Of a stretch of DNA of 64,000 nt, positions 13,401 through 25,100 are shown piece after piece. Numbering within the stretch: the first letter of the stretch is position 1; each line of letters begins with the position of its first letter. The stretch is from Trichostrongylus colubriformis (lineage: Eukaryota > Nematoda > Chromadorea > Rhabditida > Trichostrongylidae). The notes under the pieces are model-generated. The model was given only the letters and a program-made list of their open reading frames with translations, was not told where the DNA came from and made no database searches. The DNA is taken from assembly GCA_963978905.1 (NCBI GenBank), contig OZ022260.1, positions 1,849,725 through 1,913,724 on the forward strand, written 5' to 3'. Position numbers and translations under genes: made by a program.

Positions 13401-13692
13401 ATCGACAAATGGCTTTCTTTACCATCACCCACAACCACCACAACCACCACCACAACCAGCACCACAACTACCGTAGCAGGACCGAATTCCACAGAACAAC
13501 AACCAAAAACAGTGTCGACGCCACCGACACCAGCTCCTCCGGCGCCCACTCGAGGAGCTTATCACCATGGTAAGAGAACCCATAACATCTGGGTCCATCC
13601 ATGTCAGTGAGACTAATCGCTTTTCTTTTTCAGGCTCTTCAGGCATCGCTGTGTTCGTTCTATGCTGGGCCATTGCTCGGACGTTTTTGTGA
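1431..13692 (+). CDS. Tandem two-domain S28 serine peptidase (prolyl-carboxypeptidase-like), 5' partial
   Basis: Exons: 1431-1566, 1792-1903, 1967-2072, 2140-2235, 3538-3640, 4373-4484, 4765-4864, 5611-5739, 5792-5826, 5946-6023, 6509-6598, 8090-8277, 8553-8692, 8750-8845, 9561-9628, 9864-9931, 10511-10628, 10990-11106, 11164-11245, 12019-12124, 12671-12782, 12837-12936, 13315-13569, 13634-13692 (TGA). All phases agree, giving 867 visible codons. Domain 1 shows its C-terminal half: [31 protein letters not shown] (catalytic Asp) and TAHCADMYP (catalytic His). Its Ser-bearing half lies left of the window. Domain 2 is whole: [29 protein letters not shown] (nucleophile Ser), [40 protein letters not shown]. 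Family knowledge: S28 enzymes are secreted or lysosomal and cut after proline. The tail is Thr-rich, then [19 protein letters not shown] and stop, resembling a GPI signal or anchor. The N-terminal signal peptide is not in the window. Confidence 0.9.
2390..2510. repeat. Short palindromic repeat shared with 47868-48035
   Basis: GATTCAGGCGGAAAGG leads into GATACG..TCGAT.AGGTG..TGATACGC and then CGCCTGAATCGCG, so the ends are inverted copies. The same string order recurs at 47868-48035. It lies in the S28 intron 2236-3537. The rest of that intron outside the listed repeats shows nothing further. Confidence 0.55.
3060..3455. repeat. MITE with about 55-bp terminal inverted repeats
   Basis: The left arm (TGAACAGGAAATTCGC...GCGATGTGATGGTGCGAGC) matches the reverse complement of the right arm ending near 3455 (...GCTCGCACCATCGCGTCGC...GCGAATTTTCTGTACTCA). 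No transposase frame is inside. It is located in an S28 intron. Confidence 0.6.
3722..3902. repeat. MITE family A copy (TIR GCGTTCATACTTTGCG)
   Basis: It opens GCGTTCATACTTTGCGG and closes CGCAAAGTACGAACGCGG, with GC-rich inner arms (GGCGTGGCTGCG / CGCAGCCACGCC). Length is about 180 bp and it is non-coding. This is the reference copy of the most numerous repeat in the window. Confidence 0.8.
4504..4676. repeat. MITE family A copy
   Basis: It starts GTGTTCATACTTTGCGG and ends GCGCGAAGTATGAATGCGGCC. It sits between two S28 exons (4373-4484 and 4765-4864) and fills most of that intron. Confidence 0.75.
4906..5318. repeat. TTAA-flanked MITE (family B)
   Basis: The ends are TTAAAGGCACCATCAGGGG and, in reverse complement, TTAAAGACACCGTTAGGGG, each beginning at a TTAA. 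Length is about 413 bp. A well-conserved second copy is at 47012-47439 and a decayed one at 30012-30389. TTAA targets are typical of piggyBac-type elements (family knowledge), so this may be a piggyBac-mobilised MITE (inference). It lies in an S28 intron. Confidence 0.7.
5792..5826 (+). other. 35-nt linker exon joining the two S28 domains, with RTKR site
   Basis: An acceptor (ATTTCAG) is followed by 35 nt and a GTAAGC donor. It enters in phase 1, as left by the exon ending at 5739, and leaves in phase 0, as needed by the exon at 5946. It encodes [12 protein letters not shown] after the split codon. RTKR fits the furin consensus R-X-K/R-R. This exon is the main evidence that the two peptidase domains form one gene and not two neighbours. 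Confidence 0.7.
6283..6455. repeat. Decayed MITE family A copy
   Basis: The ends are degenerate (CGAGTATAAATGCAGC ... CCGAGTATGAACGTGGAAT), with family-A internal words such as CTCTGCGGTGCC and GGCGGAGCGTGGCTG. It lies in the S28 intron 6024-6508. Confidence 0.5.
7226..7963. mobile_element. Non-autonomous mariner-type element
   Basis: The terminal repeats begin TACAGGGGGTGCCAAAA and, in reverse complement, TACAGGGGGGTGCCAAAA, continuing into ATTTTTGTCC-like sequence. A flanking TA fits a Tc1/mariner target. Length is about 738 bp. No transposase frame of useful length is inside. It occupies the middle of the 1.5-kb S28 intron 6599-8089. Confidence 0.75.
8319..8530. repeat. Small inverted-repeat element
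   Basis: GGACAAAATTTCGCTATGCGG at the left matches GGGACAGAATTCCGCAACGCGG read from the right in reverse complement. It fills the S28 intron 8278-8552. The arms resemble the repeat at 3060-3455. Confidence 0.5.
9952..10439. repeat. Long MITE family A member
   Basis: Flanked by GCATTCATACTCGGCGG and CGCCGAGTATGAACGCAGCC; about 488 bp and GC-rich inside. It is non-coding and located in the S28 intron 9932-10510. Confidence 0.65.
11327..11845. repeat. Composite MITE family A member with internal palindrome
   Basis: The outer ends are GGCCGTATCCATACTTTGCGG and GCGCAAAGTATGAACCCGGCC. Inside, 11443-11585 is itself a long hairpin (ATGGCGAG..AAATCTGTGGT / ACCACAGAT..CTCTCGCCA). This suggests one small element nested in another. 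It lies in the S28 intron 11246-12018. That intron also has a C-run near 11958. Confidence 0.6.
13105..13283. repeat. MITE family A copy
   Basis: It contains GCCGGCGACAGGGCGTGGCTGC and ends GTTGAGTATGAACGCAGCC; the left end is eroded. It lies in the last large S28 intron (12937-13314). Confidence 0.6.
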
Positions 13693-14311
13693 TCACAATT
13701 TGTGCTTAGTAACGAACTCAAAGTTCGAGAAAAATATTTCAGATGAGCTTGCCTTGATATATTGACCAGATGTTTGTTTCATGTTCAAAATGATAAATAT
13801 AATGGAAAAGTCCTATGCCGGATAGAAGTATAGTTAAGAGAGTGCTGCACATACGTCACATCGCGTATTCGACATTCGACCACTGTGGAGGAATAGTAAG
13901 CCTCTGTTACCTTTTGCTTATAATCCGTAATATCCGTGATGAAAAACTGTAAAATACATCCATACCACATGGTCAGCATGGCTATGTTTGCTAATCGCAA
14001 GAAACACTTTCAATACCGGGCAAAACTTGTGGAGAAGTGGGCCAGGACACTCGAACAAGATCACGGTCGCCGAAGCTCGCTGTGGCCACGTTCTCTCGCG
14101 TGCTGACGATCCTTAAAGACACCAAGAGGGGGTAATTTTGGCTTACTGTAGAACAGACGTAGTGTGGACGAGTTTGAGTGGCCGCCATTGCACAAACTCG
14201 CCAATTTGACGCCTTGGCATGGTGCCAAAAGAAGATGGTTCTATTATAGATTTGTTTTTTCCTTTTAGTTTTTACTTTGTCCTTTCTTATATTGTTTCTA
14301 GATGTACTTAC

Positions 14312-14523
14312 GGGTCAAGTAAAGTCGGGGGGGGGGACGCAAAATTTTCACCCACGTCAAAGCTTCTTTCCCTTCCTAGGGTTAGGCTGAAGCAGATGAG
14401 ACCTATGCTTTGACAGATGCTTTTTAATGTGGGAGGAGGGGATATCAATTTTAGCCTAGCCTAGTAAGGGAAAAAAGCTTCGACGTCGACGCAAAGTTGC
14501 GTCCCCCCGACTTTATTTGACCC
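14312..14523. repeat. Palindromic MITE with G-run/C-run ends
   Basis: The left end GGGTCAAGTAAAGTCGGGG matches the reverse complement of the right end GGGTCAAATAAAGTCGGGG. The inner arms share AAAGCTTC.TTCCCTT..TAGG. It is about 212 bp long and lies between the S28 gene and the kinase. The rest of 13693-16186 shows only one more MITE (15640-15817). Confidence 0.65.
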
Positions 14524-15639
14524 TTCTGAGATTTTCAGGTATAGAAATGCACAATTAAGAAGATCTATAAGTAAACAAGTAAAATATGTCACTAAAAACA
14601 GTTTAAAGAGGAAATAATGCAAAAATAAGATTACATCAGGCCGAAGACAAGCTTTAAAATGAACGAAGCGTGGCTCGGCCTTGTAAGCTTGCAGCTCGGA
14701 CGGAAGCGCGCCCTGGTGGCAAGTAGCGCCCTATGGCGCGTTTTTCAACGCCGGTTTCGTTACACATTGTATCTACCGAACCCATATGTTTGTTTTCAGA
14801 CGCCATTGTTTTTGTAAACGTTATTCCGCCCTTGCCCCCCTCCCGGTGCCTTTAACGGCATCAGCAAGCCACTCGTACGCAATGACCCATAAGTTTGAAA
14901 GATGTATCGAAAATGAAAAAAGGTTCTTGTACGTAAACTACCGACCCGTCTTTTCCTTAGTGGTCCAGTGGTTGTTTTCTTCCTGATTGTTCACCCGCTT
15001 CTGGGTTACCAGCCGAAGTTTTCTTTTCTGGCTACAAACCAGCTCGAATACGCGAGAGGAATGAACAGCTTTCTTGCTAGGTGGCTGAGCTTATACACGC
15101 TCTGGCTCCTCAGATCGGTCGCTGTTGTCTTTCTTTGGAGCCTTCGTGGCGTCCTTTTCACTGAAAGCAATGAAACTGAAGGTATGGTTAGACAAGGCAA
15201 GTGCGATCTATATGACAGGTAACGGAGGAGCGAATCGTCTAAGGAGGCATGCTTTCAAACTTCGGAATAAAATAGAACTATTGAAACAGTGAGTAAATAT
15301 CAAGCAAGAAACAAAACCATTTTCGGTTTAAATATGTCGATATATAATTTTGGCTTGTGGCTACCAGTTTATATGTTGAGTCCTGAAAATCTGAGATGTG
15401 AGGTTTCCCAGATGATCTCAAACTCTTAGTGACGATCCTTCTAGAGATAGACCTTCCAGTAATAGTACCGTACTTGTGTACATGACTGTCGAGGTTGCCT
15501 ACAAATTTCGTTAAATATGTCCCTCGACGGCACACTTCGCCTTATGGCACTATGAATTGTTCATGTACATCATAATCTTCCTGTTTTACATGCGCTTTAT
15601 GGCATTTCTTAATTACATATTTATGTGTATAGACATTAT

Positions 15640-15817
15640 ATTATATATTGGCTGCGTCAGCTTCATTTATAGTGCGGAAATGTTTTCGCACAACCCCATT
15701 CGCGTGTCCTTGCCTCCGAACAGGAGCCGATGTTAATCGCGCGTGACCTTCCCACAGCGCGCCACGACCGCCAGTCTGAGAATACTTTCGGCGACGCCGC
15801 AGAGTATGAAGATGGCT
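15640..15817. repeat. Decayed MITE family A copy
   Basis: The right end GCCGCAGAGTATGAAGATGGC matches the family end. The left end near 15650 (GGCTGCGTCAGCTTCATTTA) is eroded. Confidence 0.4.
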
Positions 15818-16186
15818 TTATTCTGAAGAAAATACGAGAACAGTAAACACTGCTCTTGGTCACTACACATTTCACAAGCAATTTTTTTCGGGCGAGTTTC
15901 GTAATTGGTCCCATATCTCCAGGTTCACAGAACTACTTTTAGGCCAACGACAAGCAACACCTTCAGATACAAACAGCGAGACGAAAAATCTCATATCCTT
16001 CTGGGCTCACCACATTAGAATGCTTTCCCGAATATGAGCCTCGTCATCACTCGTAAAATGGTGTTCCTTTAAATTTCTCGTAAACATCCAACATTTAGGC
16101 ATCAACACCATATAGACCGCCTTCTTCTGATAGCATTTCTTCATGGGAGATTCAGTTTATAGGTTGTACTCCAGCTGGCGGTCACA

Positions 16187-19100
16187 ATGTCGGGTATGCA
16201 GACCTTGGACGAAATGATGGCGGACATGCCAAAATCACTCGAAGACGCCGTACAAACGAAGACCGCTACTTATGAGGTTAGAATTAACATATACATGATT
16301 GGCTACCGAAAAAGGGGCCGGGCAAAAAGCCCCAAGTGCACATGCCGTTCAACAGTTGACAGGAATTCTATTCATCGACCGGTGGGATGCAAATCCTCAC
16401 TGAATTCCTGGTTTCAGATCCTCGAGATACTCGGAAAAGGAGCATTTGGCGCCGTGTTTCGAGTGCGACGTCTTGATGATGAAAAGGAACTTGCAATGAA
16501 ATGCGAGTCACACAACGCTAACAAAAAGGTGAAAATGTACAAGCGACCTGAATGCTTTGGTGAAGCAAAGTCCGTGCTCCACTAACGAGAGGGGGCATTT
16601 CGGTAAATATCGAGCATTGACTTGCCCTTGGGTGAAGCTACTTACGCCGGAAAATCGCATGACCGCTCGCGGTGACCGGCGCGGCGAATGCGAGTGCCAG
16701 TGGCATGGCATGGCAGCCTTCAACTGCCTGAGGCAGTGTGGCATGGGTGGAAGCACAGAGGTGACGCAAACGCTCTGCCGGGTTCCCAAGGGCAATCGAT
16801 TCGCAAGTCGTGCTGGTGGCGCCGCGAGTGCGACGCCGCGAAACGATTTTCTGTCGTAAGTAGCCTCACCCCGTGCCCTTGCATGACTGACGTGTCAACA
16901 TCGTAACGCAAATGTCATCAAAGCATGTTAGTTTGTGTTAATCTAATGTTTCTAGCCAGCACTCATGTGAAAACATGTTACTGTATTAACTTGCCCCCCC
17001 CTCTCCTCACTAGTTATCACCAAAGAGGGATCTAACAGATGATAAAGAAAGACGGAGCCTGGGTCAATGAGGTTTTGGGGGTAGAGCAATAAAGCGCAAA
17101 TTGAAATTCACTATCTTTCTCACTCTACATATACTATCTTAACTACTATTACATGCTTTGGAAATGGAGAAGTGTCAGGTCTTTTGCGAGCTACATAGTG
17201 TGTGTGGTGCAATGCTGCGCAACACACGCGAAAATTGCATTAACTAGATCTCCCTTCCCCGACTCACTTTGACCTGAAACAATTATCAATCTCTCATATG
17301 TTTTCCAGGAATCTCACGACTCTCTGTTTCAGATACTTCAACACGAAGCCAAAGTGTATCAAAGTCTACGCCGAGTTGATTCACCCCACTTTATAAGTCT
17401 TCTGGATCGAGGGCGGGTGCCTTATCGTTTCATTTTCGTCGTGATGAGACTGGTTAGTACCGCTATACCTACATACATGCAGCATTTTAAGCGTATGTGC
17501 TTAGGTGTTTACAACGTTCTCTAAAGTGCCCTCTGGTGCTCCAATTGTCCTGCGTCTCTGTTATCAGGAAGCACGGCGCAGACGAGTAGAGCGTTGGCTG
17601 GATCAACGTCGACAAAATGATATCGATTGCAATGGACCGACACTTTTACCCGAACCTTATTGAAGGCCTCTTTATCCTCCTCCAGGGTACAATGTAATTT
17701 TAGTGGGTTCAATGAATGTACCACCAAAATGATGAGCATTTGTGGAGTTCTATGAGCCACGCAGCTACACATCCCTTCTACGACGGACCGTTTTACGTCT
17801 TGCAGATCGGCAGAAGCCTTTGGGATCTGCGCATAAGAACTCCCAAACGTAAATTTTCAATGGTCACGTCGATTCGAGCAGCTGAGCAAACACTTGCAGG
17901 AATCCGAGACCTGCACATGGTACGTTGTTCATCTCTTCGACCGCGTTGGTTATGAGCCACCGCTGACGTTAGTAAACTAGCCTCGCCCGTCATAGCCGCA
18001 TTAAACAGCATAACAGCGAATAAAGTCTACTGATCGATGAATCAATACTGTCGTGACTCGTGCACGACTTCTTCGTTTCATCGTCCCCGTTGTGGCCGTT
18101 CCATCAAGTTTACGCGCAGCTCTCTACAATCCGGCCAAGGTACCCAAAGGGGACCAGCGGTTTCACGCACTGGGGTCTTACCGCGCAAACTACCGTACGC
18201 AGAATGTTCTAGATCACGCCGCCATCGGCCCAAATCGGATCGATCGTCAGTCTTCTTCTCCTGCCAGCGTCCCGAGTGGTCGGTGCTTCTCGCACCTGAC
18301 GTCTTCCGTCTTCCCTGTCGCCCTGTGTCGTCTCCGTCGCTGTTCGACTGCGCAATTGCTTTCCCCGAGCAATATTTACGCGCACCTGTATTCAACCGCA
18401 GCTGAGGATTGCCCGAGGATATGGATGGACGAATGCGGGAACCCTCGTCCTCTGCCCACGTGCGCCCGGACGTGCCGACGAAACCCTGGATGACGCCGTC
18501 GGGTACGACGAGGGGGTTGGTGGCGATCGACGACCCCTAGTAAGGCGAGGAGCGACCCCGTGGGTTTAGTACTTTTTTAGGATTCCATTTTCTATTGTAG
18601 TTAAGTATAAACTCCATTTCTCTTTTTATTGTTGTGCTCTCTTGTGGTACATGGTTTTGCCTTTTTTATACTTGGATCGATGCGCATGTGACGTAACATC
18701 AGTTAACACGTGTAACCACAACGGTTTATTGATTGGTTGTTTAGTGAAAGTGACACCAGTGTGGAGCGCAGTAGTCGGGTTCTGTCTTAGCCACTTTGGG
18801 GGTATCATGCTAAACATCGTACCGCAGTGGTCGAGACGCAATGCCGAGGCATCGGGAAGGTTGTCGCACATGGCGTATTTCCGGTAGGGGCAACTAGGGG
18901 CAGGACCGTCCTACACGCGTGGCAGGTCGAGTCTTGATGCGCAACCCCTAGCTCGTCTCGGGTAACTCGGCGACCGGGCACGTCACCCTTCTTCGTTGCC
19001 ACAACCTTTTGCCCCGTGGCGTGCCCGGCGTCGCGACATGGTGCATCGGGCTGAGGTTAGGCGTGTGGCAACACACGTCTAGCCTTTGCGATCGAACTCT

Positions 19101-22100
19101 GTTGCGCAGGAGTGTTTGGTCGGTGGAGTATCACCCAGACGCGCGCACGGAACGGCACGGTTGGATATGGGCACCCGCAGAAGAGTCGCGAAGGGGGATC
19201 GACTAGGGCGTACCTTAACCACCTTAGTGGCCGTACGGATGGCGAGGGACTATAGTGGCAGTAGGAAACTTGACGGCGTACGGTACACGCCATGGCCTAA
19301 GGCAAAGGAAAGGATTACCCTTCTGGAATAGAGTGGAGGCACGGCCGGCGCAGGAACTGTGGGTAACGCCGGGGCATATATTACAATGGGAGTGCCCGGG
19401 GGGTCGGGAGTGTCCGCTCCATTGTAATCCCGGTTAGTGACGGTCCGTGCAGCTGAGGCTGACCAGTGAACCCGCCCGCCACCCCACCTCTATCCAGGCT
19501 GTATCTCCGGCCCGTTGGCATCTGTGTGGACCTCAGTATCAGCGCGCACGTTCCTGGCTGTCCGCCTTGGGTGAATTCTCCACCGATCCAACCACCGACC
19601 CGCACACTCAATGCACTCATGTCAATTTTATCCACAGCGGCCCGTTTACTCCATTTATCGTTTATCTTCTTGGTGCCGGTCATTGTTGTTTCAAGGCCAT
19701 CGTCGCTTATACGCATTGACTTCCCGTCGCGGGAGGCTCACGGCCGGAGCTGTCCCACGGCACGACGCCTTCTCATGTTTCCCCATTTTAGATTTGGGTT
19801 AGGCAGTAACCACCTCCTGCCACCATTGTGTACTCATGGCAACCATCAGCGCATGCAAAGCCAACTTGACCAAGGCGCACACTTCGCTAGAAGCCGCCAG
19901 AGGTAAGGTACCACAAGAGCTTCTAAATCCGTTCAACAATGCTTCCATGTTGCCTGACGATGAACGCCAACTCCTCGAGCGCCGTCAAGAAGCGCTTCGT
20001 ACACACTTGACAAGCATGCGAGCAGCTTTACGTGTGGTAAAAGAAAGACAGCAAGCCTTCTTAGCTTATGTGGGTAATTCAGGTGACAAAGAAGTCGACA
20101 ACGACGCGTACGTGGAATACATGCAGCAATCCAGGGTCGAGGAATCAATCGTGACAGCTGAGCGCCTTATCCATGTCCTCCACGCAAACCTGGAGGAAGC
20201 TTGCGCACGCAGCGAACATCTTCGGTTAAGACCAGCAGACCACGCACGGGACAACAGGCAGGCTCAAGACGATCTACCGCAGGAGGAGACTCATATACAC
20301 GCCCAGACTAATCCATCCACCCAGTCTCCCCGCTCTCAGATTTTTTTGAGAGACACTCCACTTCGTGACGCAGTAGACGCCAATTCACCCACGTACGCCA
20401 GCCAGCAAAACCAAAGTCAGCCATCAGTTCAATTAGGGAAGCTTACGCTCGAACCGTTCACTGGCGATATCACGCAGTTTCAACGTTTCTGGCGCGCATT
20501 TGAAGTTGCGGTTCACGACGATTCCAGTATCAGCACAACATTCAAGTTTCTCTATTTGCAAGGGTTGCTCAAAGGCGACGCGCAAATCGTGCTTCAGGAT
20601 TTGGATCCTGATGAGTGCAACTATTACGAGTTAGTAAGGGCGCTTAAGAAAAGGTACGACCGGCCGCATAAAACCCGCGCGGTGCTCCACAAGCAGTTAC
20701 AGCAGCTGCCAACAGCTAGCAACTCGGGTACAGACTTGCGCAATACTTGGTTCCGCATATCGGGCATACTTCGTGGCCTACGCAAGTTCGAAGATTTTCG
20801 TACAGTCTTGCCGATACTAGATTTGGTGAGAAGCAAATTTCCCTCGGAAATACAGCAGAAACTCCACGACTTCGAGTTTCAGTCAGGTGCAGATTTTGAT
20901 TTACATCAAATCATGCATCACCTGGACAACATCATCGCATCGAGGGAAAAGTACGAAGACACGACCACACTTAAGGACGGCTATTCCGTTAATAACACCT
21001 CTAGCCAACGCACAAGGTCGCGCTCGTATTCCCCACAGCGTAATTCCAGTAACTGTAACTTTTGCGGTTCCGGCGAACACCAAACGCGCAACTGTACGGT
21101 TAATGTACCGCTCGACGCTCGCATAAACATAGCGACAATCCTTGGTCTTTGTTGGAGATGTCTGAGCCATGGCCACTCACGTCGCAACTGTCGTTATCCT
21201 CCTTGCAAACGCTGCTCCGGAGATCACCACGAACTCCTTTGCAGAAACGGTTCACGCGATGATCGCAGGCGCCGTAGTCCATACCGACGCGACCACTATG
21301 GGTCGCGCAGGGACGACTACAGACGCAATAGACGGGACTACCGCTCTCCATCAAGAGATAGGTATCCATCCAGAAGTCCTTCACAGGATCGATATCATCA
21401 TAGGAGGTACACTGACAGCGAGCACTCTCGTTCGCCATCTTGGGACAGCCGTCGTCGTGACAATAGCCCACAGGCTTACTCGCCAGCAAAGCGTCAGGGC
21501 CGCTCACCCAACAGGGTAACATTCAGTACGTCGCGTAAAGAGCGTGCATTCCACAGTCCCATTAGGGATACCCAGTCCGGTTGGCGTACAGGCTCCCCAC
21601 ACCCAAACGTGTTTCAACACCAAGCACAAGACTCAGATACGGAGCTGCAACAATTAAACCACTGCTATCAGTCGCGCTCTGTTAAACATAAGGTCGCAAA
21701 GGCAGCATTAATGCTCGCAAAAGCTAAAGCCTACACTCACGATACGTCATCTGTTGAGGAAGTTGTTCTACTTCTGGACTCAGGAGCACAGAACAGCTTT
21801 ATTACCACTAACGCTGCGCACCGCTTGCGTCTTCCAATATACGACAAAAAAGCACGCACTTTCCTCACTTTCGGTGGGCACGAGACCACGGAGGTGACGG
21901 GGGTTGTCGACGTTGAATTACTCGACGATTCAAATCGTATATTAAAAGTTCATCTAACAAGCAAAGACACTGTAACGTCACACCAAGTTCCGCCACGGCT
22001 ATCTGACGCAGACATCAAGTTTATCAGAGATAACCGCCTGCCGATTCCGTCGTGCACTTTTTCTCGTCCGGTGTTGCCAGACATACTCATAGGCATTGAC

Positions 22101-25100
22101 AATTACTGGGACGTTCTCTTACAGGAACCCCCAGTTTGTTTGCCCTCGGGTATGGTACTGACATACACAAGGTTTGGCACCATCGTGTCGGGCAATTCGG
22201 TTTTTTTGTCGGGCTACCGGAAAGCCCAGACACCGATGAAGTGCATACATCATCCAAGGCAGACGACGAAATCGCAAGGCGCCTCTGGTCACTTGACTCT
22301 TTAGGTATCACAGACAGTCATGATACCAATGCAGACGACAAACTTAACGCGCATATTCTAAACAAGTTTTATACATCATCAAAATTCATTGACGGCTTTC
22401 TTTACGTACAGTTTCCCTGGAAAGCTTCACATCCTAAGTTATTAGATAATAAACAGCTAGCATACTGTCGTCTGGTAAATCAATATCAGCGCCTTCACAA
22501 AACTCCTTCTGCTTGGCAACAATACGTAAACACAATCGAAGACCATTTGAAAGCAGGTTTCATTGAGGAAGTCGACGAACACGTTCACGACAATCACCGC
22601 GTCTACTATATTCCTCATCAGGCGGTCTACAAAGAGTCCTCTTCTACGACTAAGCTTCGCATAGTCTTCGATGCGTCGTCCAAGACTCGGGGTGCACCCA
22701 GTCTTAACGATTGCCTACATCAGGGACCCACCCTGCTTCCAGAGTTAGCCGGCATACTTTTACGCAGTCGTTTATGTCGTTTCCTTCTTATCGCAGATGT
22801 CGAAAAGGCATTTCACCAGATTCGTCTTCAACGGTCTCAACGCGACGCTACGCGCTTTCTTTGGCTCAAAAACCCTTTTAGTCCTCCATCATCAGCCAAT
22901 CTACGCGTCTTCCGTTTTACGCGCATACCCTTCGGGGTTAACGCGTCACCGTTTATGCTAGCGGCTGCCATTCAATATTATCTACGTCATCTTCATTCTC
23001 CCCTTTCTGAGGAAATTGAGCGCAACACATACGTGGACAACGTTGCACTCGGAGCTTCCACACAGGCAGAAGCCGTTCAAAAGTATAAAACTGTAAAGTC
23101 TGTCTTTGCCGACATGCACATGAACCTCCGTCAATTTGCGTGCAACTCTCGAGCGGTCAACGATTCTATCTCCAAAGACGATCGCATCACGACAGCTGAA
23201 CGCACTTCTTTGCTAGGTATCGTCTGGAATTATCACAGCGATCTTCTGCTCATGACAATCAAGGCATCAGACGTTCCAGTCCACTCTAAGCGCACAGCAC
23301 TCCGTGCGCTGGCGTCAACATACGATCCGCTTGGCTTGCTGACTCCATTTCTTTCGAACATCAAAATATTCGTACAAGATTTGTGGGCTAAGCAGTTAGC
23401 GTGGGACGATCCTCTGGATCAGTCTGATCTTCACCGTTGGTCACATCTTCTTGCCGACGTACAGCACCCAGTTCCACCAATACCTAGGCTAATTCTCGCA
23501 AGGTCACATAAGTTCGTTTCAGCAGAGCTATGCGTTTTCGGAGATGCCTCCAAACGTATTTACGCTTGCTGTGCCTATCTCCTCTGTAGATCGCCGTCCT
23601 CTGTAACTTCGAATCTCGTTATGGCGAAGTCGCACCTCAACGACCTTAAGCCCATAACGATACCGCGTTCGGAACTTCTAGCAATACTTATCAGTGTTCG
23701 CCTAGCGCAGTACATCATACAGCAACTAGATCTCGCTGTCTCGACGATACACTTCTTCTCAGATTCGCAAATCGCCCTACATTGGATTCATTCCAATCGT
23801 CAATTCAAAATGTTCGTTCAAAATAGGGTCAATAGTATCAAAAATATCTTAGAACAATTTCAGCAGTGCAACATCACCACTATGTTCCATTACGTATCAT
23901 CTGAAGACAATCCGGCGGATTGTGCCACTCGTGGCCTATCCACCAAGGATGCTAAAAATCACATGTGGTGGTCAGGGCCGTCATTTCTAAACAAACCAAC
24001 ATCTCAGTGGCCCAACGCACATTTCAATTTCTCGACGCCACTCGTCGGTAACAAAGATTGCGAATCTGAGTATCAAACTGTTCATATAAGCCAAAGTTGC
24101 AGCTTTACGTCAGCGTTACCATTTTCGCGTACCAATAAGTTCAACAAGCTGCTCAATATTACGGCGTACATCATTCGCTTCTTGCATGTCCGGATCTTTG
24201 CACGCATTTCTGCGGTGCTGCAGGAGTGCCTGAGAGGATCCCTGCCGCAAGTGGCCAATGTTAGCGCAAAAGGTGTTTTCACAGCCAGCGATAAAACCGC
24301 CGCAGAAAGACTACTCATACTCGCGCACTACCGTGAGCATGAGCATGTCTTACAACGTTTGCCGTTGCAAAAATTTAATGCTCAAAAAGACTCTGACGGC
24401 CTCATCCGTTGTCCTGCTCGTGTTGGTCCTACCCTTTCAGCGCCAATACTACTCATACCATCACACAAATTGGCCAGCATTATCACCTGGCATCATCATT
24501 TGCAGCTTTACCACTCAGGGGTACATTCTACCATTACATCGCTGCGTAAAACATACTACATTCCATCAATTCGCAGCCTAGTCGTTAAAACTCTCCGCGC
24601 ATGCGTCATTTGCAAAAGAGCTAACGGTCACGCTTATCGTTATCCAGAAATGCCCACGCTGCCAAAGGAACGCACAACAAGATCCAGGCCGTTCCAGAAT
24701 GTTGGCATTGATTATCTTGGGCCGCTTAATTATCGCACCATCTACTCGTCATCAAATAAAGTTTGGATATGCCTAATTACGTGCATGACTACAAGGGCAG
24801 TCCATCTTGAACTCATCATGGACAACACAGTCCAAGAGTTCTTGCTCGCATTTCGCAGATTTATCGCGCGCAGAGGTACACCGGATCTCATCTACAGCGA
24901 CAACGCAACTACCTTCCGTGCAGCCGACGACGCAATAACCAACGTCATCTATGCGCCAGGGTCATGGCGACCAATTGCAAACTTCAGTGCGACACATAAA
25001 ATTACCTGGAGGTTCATAACGCCATTATCCCCCTGGAAAGGAGGATTTTACGAGCGCATGGTACACCTATTCAAAACAGCTTTTCGAAAAACCGTCGGGC

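Noticed and set aside
13428..13500. ACC/CAA-rich run as a microsatellite only
   Set aside because: It is repetitive but in frame, encodes a Thr-rich stalk within a long coding exon, and is followed by a correct splice and stop.
18053..18493. 146-codon open frame in the 5' LTR, with an identical one in the 3' LTR at about 27444-27887
   Set aside because: It is duplicated only because the LTRs are duplicated. It has no family motif, is GC-rich, and overlaps open frames on other strands.
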